Source of the DNA: Larix kaempferi | Lineage: Eukaryota > Streptophyta > Pinopsida > Pinales > Pinaceae | Assembly (NCBI GenBank): GCA_027924585.1 | Contig: BSBM01000319.1 | Span: 4,121,001 to 4,185,000 of the forward strand | Reading direction: 5' to 3' | Length of the DNA: 64,000 bases | Part shown: positions 56,892 to 64,000 of the stretch, piece after piece | Layout of the letters: each line of letters starts with the position of its first letter | How positions within the stretch are numbered: the stretch's first letter is position 1 | Made by a program: the position numbers and the translations under genes | The notes under the pieces: generated by a model | The model's input: only the letters and a program-made list of their open reading frames with translations | Database searches by the model: none | What the model was told of the DNA's origin: nothing

Positions 56892-57486
56892 GTATGAACA
56901 TCTATCCTTAAGAGAGTATATAGTATTATAGTGTTTTGAGGATGCCCAAATTGCATTTTGTTTGTTATTTACAAAGTTCTAGTAGGTACAAATGAATAGC
57001 AACAAAATAGTAGTAGACCTACTACTGTACAAATGAAAGGGCAGCCTGTTGTTCAAAAAAGTGGTTGTTGCTCATAAGACAATTCCTAAATAATTTTTAC
57101 TACAACTGGTTTTGAAGAAGTGAAGTTGAAGATAATTGTATGTATTTTGGATCTCAGACATGAAAACGTCTTTAGTTGTTGAGAGATCAACAATTGATAG
57201 ACAATTAAAACAAATTTATTGCAAGTTGGATCTTGTATTCTTTTCTGTCTGTGAAGGGCAGCAACTTGCTTTTGTTCCTGATAATTTGTATAGCGATGGG
57301 TTATTGTACTCATGCGTAGTTTGTAAGATCATTCTTCTTTGAATTTTCATTGTCACAGTTGAACTGCTATATCTTAGAATTCTTTTAGTACTTGAAGCAT
57401 TTTTCTTGAATATGTTTGACATTCATTTTGTTCCCATGCAAAATTTGTTTGAATATCATCATTGTCAAGCAATAACAACTTCTTAA
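56892..57486. other. Possible intron or 3' flank of the ANTH gene
   Basis: AT-rich, no exon recognised on either strand. Confidence 0.4.
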
Positions 57487-57561
57487 AGGGTGCTAGCTCA
57501 ATGGTAGAGCACCTGCCTAATTATAGGCAGGACATTGGTGGTTCGATTCCTCCGTACCCTA
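57487..57561 (+). tRNA. tRNA-like gene or pseudogene with a 20-nt anticodon arm
   Basis: A 7-bp acceptor stem AGGGTGC/GTACCCT (one G-T pair), positions 8-9 TA, D arm GCTC-AATGGTA-GAGC, 5-nt variable loop ACATT, T arm GGTGG-TTCGATT-CCTCC (one T-T mismatch) and discriminator A. A- and B-box sequences (TAGCTCAATGG, GGTTCGATTCC) are good. The anticodon arm is CCTGCC-TAATTATA-GGCAGG, 20 nt rather than 17, and can pair over 8 bp leaving only ATTA as loop. No anticodon can be assigned. The look is organelle-like, possibly a transferred gene. Total 75 nt without CCA. Confidence 0.6.
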
Positions 57562-58048
57562 TCATAAATTAGTGACTAAGAAAATGACTAAATTCGCATA
57601 TATACGACTATTAGTAGCTAATTTCCAGTATCTTATAGCACGACTAACGTTTAGTCGTATTTAGCTTAGTCATTAATATATTATCATCTAGTAGTTTATT
57701 TAGTCGTATATTTGGTCATTAATTGTGACAATCAATGACTAAATCAATGACTAAATCAGTGACTAAATCAGTGAGTATCAATGACTAAATCATTGACTAA
57801 ATCAGTGAGTATCAATGACTAAATCAATGACTTAACCAGTGACTATCAATGACTAAATCAATGACTTAACCAGTGACTATCAATGACTAAATCAATGACT
57901 AATAAGTCAACCAATTAATGACTAGTGAAATACGACTAGAGATAAGATAGTGGAAATCAAATACTATTAGTCACCGACTCAAAAATAGTCGTTTATAGTT
58001 GAATTTTAGTCATTTTTTTAGTCATTAATTTCTCATTTTGTGCTAGTG
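57562..58048. mobile_element. CACTA-like non-autonomous element with (T)GACTAA array
   Basis: The right end reads inward (minus strand) CACTAGCACAAAATGAG, then AAATTAATGACTAAAAAAAT, mirrored at the left by AAATTAGTGACTAAGAAAAT (57,567 on). ACGACTATT words also occur at both ends in inverted orientation. 57,735-57,905 is a dense array of TCAATGACTAAATCA-type 12-19-bp units. CACTA termini and many subterminal short repeats are typical of the En/Spm group. The outer left CACTA end is missing at the tRNA border. Confidence 0.5.
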
Positions 58049-58879
58049 AAAATACCCTTAAAATTGGCGTTTAATCTAAAATTGACCAAGATTTGATTTT
58101 TCATATCACCAACAAGTTTAGGTTAGTGCCCTGGATTAGGTTTGGAGAGTTAACACTCCTGGTCTGCAAAACTTTTGAAACTAGTATTGATTACTGAGAG
58201 TTTAAATCCATTAGTAGCAAAAAAAACTTGTCGGGAAAGCGCTTCTGAAACATGCGTCAAGCACGAGGTCAATATGGACAAGTAAGGGTGGTTCCCCCCT
58301 CTTGCTTGTTTAGTGGGACATGATCTTATCGGGGGATTCTATGTTCAGTGACAATTCCTCGGGGTGACATCATTGTTTCTAGAGTACCTAGTTATGACAG
58401 TTGTCCTCAACTTACAACTGTTCCACCCGGCCGTCGATTGTGAAGTGGTAACTTTAGTCTATTCCTAGGATATCACATAGGCTATTGTGAGTGGGGGACA
58501 CTTGCAGTACCTAAGACAAACTTTGGAACTTTTACTCCTTGGGAGGGTGATTGGTCAGGAACTAACACTTGCACCCCTAGCGATTAAAGTTTATTGTAAC
58601 TGTTTCTCATACCTTCGCTGCTAGCAATTGTTTGAGGCCTAGTATCCCTCAACAGCTACTAGTTTCGTAAGGCCCTCTAATCCAGCTTTTCACTTAACTT
58701 CAGTTCTTTGGAAAAGTAGTTTGCTTGCTTGGATCTATAGGAATTTTTTACTCTGTGGACAGTTTTTATTTTTGTTGAGTCTAGACTGCCTTAGGATTGT
58801 TTAATTCAGAATATAATTTTAAACACATCGTTTTTTCAAATTCTTAGAAGTGGCTACTCTCCCGATCCGCTAATCACGG
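58049..58879 (+). repeat. Probable 5' LTR and PBS flank of element C
   Basis: A gene-free stretch ending CGCTAATCA, three bases before TGGCAGCGAGG (58,880-58,890), placed like a PBS. The start of the LTR could not be fixed. The tRNA match of the PBS was not determined. Confidence 0.35.
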
Positions 58880-58929
58880 TGGCAGCGAGGTGAGTCACCA
58901 GAAATTGAAGGCCTTGCTACATTGCAGAG

Positions 58930-61019
58930 ACAGACAAAAAACCACATCCTAATGACTTGGAAACATAACTAATTTTAATCTCAATTAATATTACTCGAGA
59001 AGAACAACATCAAATCAACCCTAAGAATTCATCATCACATCACGAACTGAATATAGACATAGTTGATGATCTTGCTCTAGTTGAAATTGAAACATTGAAA
59101 AATCACACACATGCTCATGTAATTCCTCCTTTGATGAGTCTTTCAGAACCAATTATACTTACTATCCGTGAGTCACTGGGTGATATCAAACCTCTTTTTG
59201 AAAGTTTGAATGACATGCAAAATTCAACAAGTAACCCTATGGCTTCATCAGGAGCACAAGGGACTACATCGTCGCAACATCAAATAGTTGCTGGAAGTAT
59301 CAATACTTCCAATTTTTCCTCTACATCAATCCCAACAGTTAGTATATATGTTAGTAGCACAAGTTCAACCAACACTTCAGTGCCAGTTGGTACAGTTTCG
59401 GGTTCCAATCTTGGAAGTACATCCACTTCATGTGCAGGAATCCCTACTAAAGGGTGTGCCTTACCAAACATTGGTTTTCCATATGGTTAGGCTAATCAAG
59501 ATCAAAACACACAAGGAGTAAACCAAAATCCTCTTAGTATGCCTAACACTTGTCCAAATTCTACTTTTGGGGGCAACCCTTCACCATGGAATGGTAATAT
59601 TCCTGGCGGAAGCAATGAACCATGGAACATTTATGCCAATTGGAGCTATGCTCCTCAAATTAGTGGAAATGCCCTGGGGGGTTATCCTCTGACTTATCCT
59701 AGCACAATGCCTAGGGGAACTCTACCTATCAACCCCATTCCACAATGGAGTGGGGAGGTTTCAGGGAGTATCCAATCTTCTTGGGGCCCACCTTCATAAG
59801 GAGGAAATCAACCTTAGAACGCCTATATAAACCAAGGAAACAATCAATGGTTTGGTCAAATTCCTGAAAGTAACCAATCTTTTTGGGGCCTACCTCCACA
59901 AGGGGGAAATCCATCCATCCATCCCGTTCCACCATGGAATGGACAACATTCAGGAAGTAACCAATCTTTTTGGATGCCACCTCTGCAAGGAGGCAGTCAA
60001 CCTTGTAATGATTTTCAATACCAAGTTCAACTGCCATGGTGTGGTTGGGATCTAGTAAGTAACCAATCTTCTTGGGCCCCACCTCGGCAAGGAGGAAATC
60101 CACCCATTGGTCATGTTCCAGGAAGTACCCAATCTTCTTGGGTTCAGTCTCTGCAAAGGGGAAACCACCTTGGAATTCTTATCACACCCAAGGACCACAT
60201 CAATGGATTGGTCAAGCTTTAGAAAGTAACCAATCTTTTTCGGGCCTAACCCCGCAAGGGGGAAATCCAACCATTAACCCCATTCCGCAATGGAGTGGTC
60301 AGGTTCTAGAAAGTAACCAATCTTTTTCGAACCAACCTGCAAGGCCTGCATTTAATCTAGTTAGGTTTCCACATGGACCTCATGTCAATGGTATGATGGA
60401 TTCTGTCAACCAACTTGAACAGATTACCCCACATTTTGGACAAGTTTCTATTCATAATTTGCAACCCACAGCTGGCTAGGCAATGCAGCAACTTGCTAAT
60501 CCTTCCAACACTTCTGACATCTTCACAGTCTCATCGAAAGACCTTATGGGAAAGAAGAAGAAGTACAAGGGTAAGCAAAGTGCTTATCCTTCCCATAATT
60601 CTGAAATCCTTATAGTCGAGTCCAAAGACCTTAGGGAAAAGAAGAAGAAATACAAGAGTAAGCAAAATGCTAACTCTGGGAAAAGAGATGCACCAACTAT
60701 GCTTCAATGCAGGAAACAAAAAACCACTATTTTGACACTGATACCCCCATCAGGGGGCAACCAACAAACCTCCCCGCAAGGGGGAAATGATCCCAATGCC
60801 AATGTCTTCATGTGTGATCATGAGATGAACATTCAAACAAGACTTGATTATTTTGATGTCTCTCCTAGTACATCGGATCAATCGGTATCACAGCCAAGTG
60901 GTTCTCTCTACATCGAGAAACCATCCATAGACTTAGTACCACACCCCCCCAAAGTTGTTCTATGTAGAACAATGCATAATCCTAACACACGAGCTGCTCA
61001 GAATGGTAATGTTCCCTAG
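58930..61019 (+). pseudogene. gag-like region of element C with repeated linker
   Basis: Frames 59,095-59,490 (RESLGDIKPLFESLNDMQ, then Ser/Thr-rich), 59,539-59,799, 60,072-60,479 and 60,483-61,019 together form a degraded coding region. The middle part consists of repeats encoding S-N-Q-S-(F/S)-W-(G)-P-P-x-Q-G-G-N (seven copies). A duplicated basic segment follows: KDLMGKKKKYKGKQ and KDLREKKKKYKSKQ (60,540-60,665). A canonical gag capsid core or CCHC knuckle was not found, so gag identity is inferred from position 5' of the protease. Confidence 0.5.
59765..60345 (+). repeat. Seven-copy minisatellite in gag-like region of element C
   Basis: Copies of (G)AAGTAACCAATCTTYTTGG followed by CAAGG(A/G)GGAAATC-type words start near 59,765, 59,868, 59,960, 60,055, 60,121, 60,222 and 60,309, spaced 66-104 bp. 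Confidence 0.85.
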
Positions 61020-61600
61020 GAACTAGCTCAAGAACCATGTGCCATGTCGGCCTGAGAGGTATTGCAATGTTGTTCTACGCAAAGAAAGGAACTCTTGTCT
61101 ACAATTGGCGCTATTGATCCATTCGATGTGACTTTGATCACATCATACATAGACCATTCAATATGTAGGATCCTTTCCAAATTTGCATTTTAGATTAAAG
61201 TAATGACTCATGGTAAGAACATCGGTCTAAGCATAGTGGATGAAAGGACCTCAGCTTGTGTAATGTCATTTAAATGTTGGCAAGCATTTGGATCACCCCT
61301 ATCTGTCATAGAAGTTTCATACCAAGCTACTCAAATAGCTTCGACAAATTCGGATCAAAATCTTCCCTTGATGGAGGAATATGATTCGGTTACTTGGCCC
61401 ATTTGGGCTGTAAGATCTCCCATCTCACATGATTTATTGGATTACATTTTATCATCAGATGAAGATACCCCTGAAGTTGTAAACATTTGGTTGCACCCAC
61501 CCAAGGACATCTTTTGTGGGGCCACTGGGAGCATAATTAGATTAAATCTACCCAAGCATAGGAGCATGATTTGCATGTTCCTCGATCTGATTTAGTATAT
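61020..61600 (+). pseudogene. Protease remnant of element C
   Basis: Blocks KELLSTIGAIDPFDVTLIT and YIDHSICRILSKFAF lead to the active-site segment SIVDERTSACVMSFKCWQAF (about 61,224-61,283), of the D-E-G-A-S type with Gly changed to Arg, followed by GSP. After GSP the conserved flap is lost and an unrelated frame follows to 61,593. Similar in type to the level-1 protease at 5,662-6,206. Confidence 0.6.
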
Positions 61601-63492
61601 TTGGAAGCTTGCACATAGGTTTAGGCTATCCCTCTGTAAAGATGCATTTAAACCTTTTGCAACCCAAACTTGCCATAGGGTCGAACCTGCTGGAAATTGG
61701 TGGGTCAACCCTCCATATATGTATTTTCCACCATTCCGACAGAAGAGCCTAACGAACATAGGACACCCTAGTCAGCACCCCATTTCCATTTTGGTGCCCA
61801 TGCTGAGTTATTCTCATAGGCTCGGGAGCCCTATTAGTCCCATCATGACTTGGAGTTTGAGACCAAATATTTCTCTTTCATACATTTCTGACCATATCCT
61901 GATGGGCTCCCAATTTTTTGTCATTTTACATAAGCATGTGTTAAAATATCCACTTGAACATCCATGCAAACTGCTTCGTTGCTTATTGCTTATGTTGCGT
62001 ATTTTCCTTTGCAATCACCTTTTGTTACATGATGCATATAAACCATTTCTTTTGTATATTTGACCCATACCCATGGAGGAAACACCCATAAGAGTGTACA
62101 TAACTAGCTCAGCTCTTGATTGCAATATGGATCTTTTCCTTGGCCTAACCCATGCCCTTGAAATTTAGGTGCATGCCCTTGAGACACTTGTTTCCTCTAA
62201 TGTATCATAGCATGCTTTATTCCTTTTTCAAGCTAATAAATGAAAAAGGTTAAAAAAAATTGGAAAACACAAAAATCCAAAAAGAGGGAGAATTGAATCA
62301 CTTCATATTCTATCATTGAAGAAATGGCAACAGTCACTCCTCGTCGCCCTTGAACATGGCACATAATTTGGTATCCGTCGTCAGTACACCATCTACATTT
62401 TCCTTAGGAAACTGTACCAGTATTTTGAACATATTTTCACTGATGGGTTATCTTTCCCATCATCATTGGAGCTTTCATTAATGCATTTGGCATTGGTGGA
62501 TTTCATTGAGGTCGGTTACTCAAAGTCCTATGTTGCCAAGTGTCCATTCTACGTCATGTTATGTGTTCAAGGGAAGTTCAAACTATGTCGGCCATTCCTC
62601 AAATATTCCTGAGCAATCATGTCAGCCTTCCTTGTGTCATTATACAGTGTTGGATCTCGCAGTTCTACCAAACTATATCAAACTATTGATCTTTGTTTCG
62701 TATCGATTAATTTGGGATGCATTAATGCCCTCCTTCCAATGGATCTATTCCTATCGACACCAAATCATCATCTAGGTAATGGATCTAGAAACCTAGGAGT
62801 ACCTTGGATCTTGCAGTCATCAATGGTAGGTTTCCTCGCAAATGACAGTGGGTATACATCAATGACCCCTAATTATTCGATTCTACAAGTTTTCAACTTC
62901 AAAACATCTATTCACACTTGCTAGTTTGTACTTAGTACCTTGGAGTCCATCATCATTATTGGTGGGTCTCTTCGCATATGTTAATGATATACATCAATGA
63001 CCGGTAATCTGATGGTGTTTTATTATGCTCGACATCAGTTCATCTATTCGCATGATATAAACTCGTACTATCGTCGGTTTGTATTGAAGACCTTGGGAAA
63101 AATAGTTGTATCACTCATCGATGAACTGCCCGAGTTGCGCAAGATTAGACTACCATGTCAGAAGTTTGATGAAGACCTTGTTCTCGCACTCATCGAAGTG
63201 CACGTTTACACTTCTAAAAAATTTACTTTTGACATGGATCCATTGTGTATTGTTCGTGGCCATGCTTGTTTACTACTGATCATTAGTATGCCCACCTCAG
63301 GAAGATATTATATAATTGAGAAATTGCTATGTTTGACTTGAAGATGTTATCCTGAATCATGCACCCATGAGCTAATCCTTTATCATCCTTTCTTTGATAC
63401 ATAAAGGGTATTAGTATGAAGAGTATTAGTGTGAAGAATATCATTATAAAAGTAATGTATTTCGGTCCATAGCTTCGCTTCGGACGTCACAC
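61601..63492 (+). other. 3' non-coding region of element C
   Basis: No domain in either strand. 62,335-63,100 resembles 46,660-47,430, and the part near the PPT resembles the minus strand at 2,160-2,800 more loosely. Confidence 0.45.
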
Positions 63493-64000
63493 ATTAGAGG
63501 GCATCTGTTAACAATCAAATTAACACCCTTAACCAAGTGAAGGAAGAAGCATATTTTTACTATGTTCCCGCAACATGAAGACGAAAGACAAGTATAGAAG
63601 ATAACAGTCGTCTCTGATATAATCACTACTTCCATAACTGGAAGGATTGAGTGAAGAAAGAGAAATCCTAAAGAGACAAGGTTCAATGATTGAACTGCTC
63701 AATTGAAGGCTCAAATCTAGTCTCCATCAGTCAACAGTGAGAAGAAATGCACAAGATTGCATTAATTGTGCTTGAGAATCCTAAATTTGTGAAAAAATCC
63801 TAAAATACTATGGAAAGTGGGTTTTTGAGCAAAAATAATAAAAAAATTTGAAAAGGGACAATCCCACATTGAAAAGAGAAACTTAAGAGCCCATTTCCCA
63901 ATGCTATAAAACAAAGGCATTTGGGGCATGGTAGAGGACAACAAAGGAAGAGAAAAGGCATGCTGGAGAGATTCTGAAGGTTGGAAAGCTCATCTTCATC
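63493..64000 (+). repeat. PPT and start of 3' LTR of element C
   Basis: ATTAGAGGGCATC (63,493-63,505) precedes TGTTAACAATCAAATTAACA. The LTR runs off the window. No gene within. Confidence 0.4.

Larger units (their letters stand above)
58880..63505 (+). mobile_element. Element C: gag-PR-type Ty3/gypsy element without RT or INT
   Basis: PBS candidate, gag with a repeated linker, protease remnant, long non-coding region, PPT TTAGAGGGCATC and an LTR start TGTTAACAATC at 63,506. No RT, RNase H or integrase motif between 61,340 and 63,500. It shares this layout with the level-1 element, and its LTR start resembles TGTTAACACC. Right LTR continues beyond the window. Confidence 0.5.

Noticed and set aside
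57735-57905. Regularly spaced short repeats resembling a CRISPR array
   Set aside because: Units are 12-19 bp, contiguous and without unique spacers, in a plant nuclear context; better explained as transposon subterminal repeats.

Overview
The window is nuclear DNA of a seed plant with a large, retrotransposon-filled genome. A gymnosperm seems likely, inferred from long, old, heavily decayed Ty3/gypsy elements and very few cellular genes; no species-level marker is visible. Almost all recognisable coding sequence is retroelement sequence broken by stops and frameshifts. Calls rest on protein motifs, matched LTRs, 5-bp target-site duplications (TSDs), primer-binding sites (PBS) and polypurine tracts (PPT) read by eye.

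Layout, 1-48 kb: a stack of nested insertions. The outermost layer (level 0) is a plus-strand Tat-like Ty3/gypsy element: its integrase end is at 1-1073 and its extra RNase H resumes at 43,466. It is split by a minus-strand element (level 1, 1,166-43,465, TSD AGGGT) with LTRs at 1,166-2,145 and 42,616-43,465. Level 1 carries gag and protease remnants but no RT or integrase that I can find. It was itself hit three times (level 2): a 4.2-kb TG...CA insertion, probably a solo LTR (6,212-10,429, TSD TCAAA); a complete 11.4-kb Ty3/gypsy element on the minus strand (12,332-23,698, TSD CCTAC); and a 12-kb plus-strand chromovirus (29,299-41,320, TSD CTTGG). The chromovirus holds level-3 insertions: a 1.39-kb solo LTR (29,740-31,127, TSD CAAAC) and a 2.7-kb TG...CA insertion (35,205-37,909, TSD CATAT) that carries a fragment of a cellular C2-domain gene. 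Removing the insertions leaves about 14.7 kb for level 1 and about 7.9 kb for the chromovirus.

Right of the nest, 44.5-45.4 kb holds an antisense ORF and 46-48 kb a 3'-noncoding region with an LTR. A second, better preserved chromovirus (gag to chromodomain, 49.8-54.1 kb, 3' LTR 54,147-54,521) follows, abutting an inverted LTR fragment. The only cellular genes are six consecutive exons of an AP180/CALM-type ANTH clathrin-assembly gene with a 1-bp frameshift (55,567-56,891) and a tRNA-like sequence with an abnormal anticodon arm (57,487-57,561). A CACTA-like repeat array follows, then a third gag-protease element (about 58.1 kb to the window end).

No operon-like organisation exists. The genes do not work together; the interest is in the insertion history, gene capture, primer-site duplication and unusual accessory ORFs.
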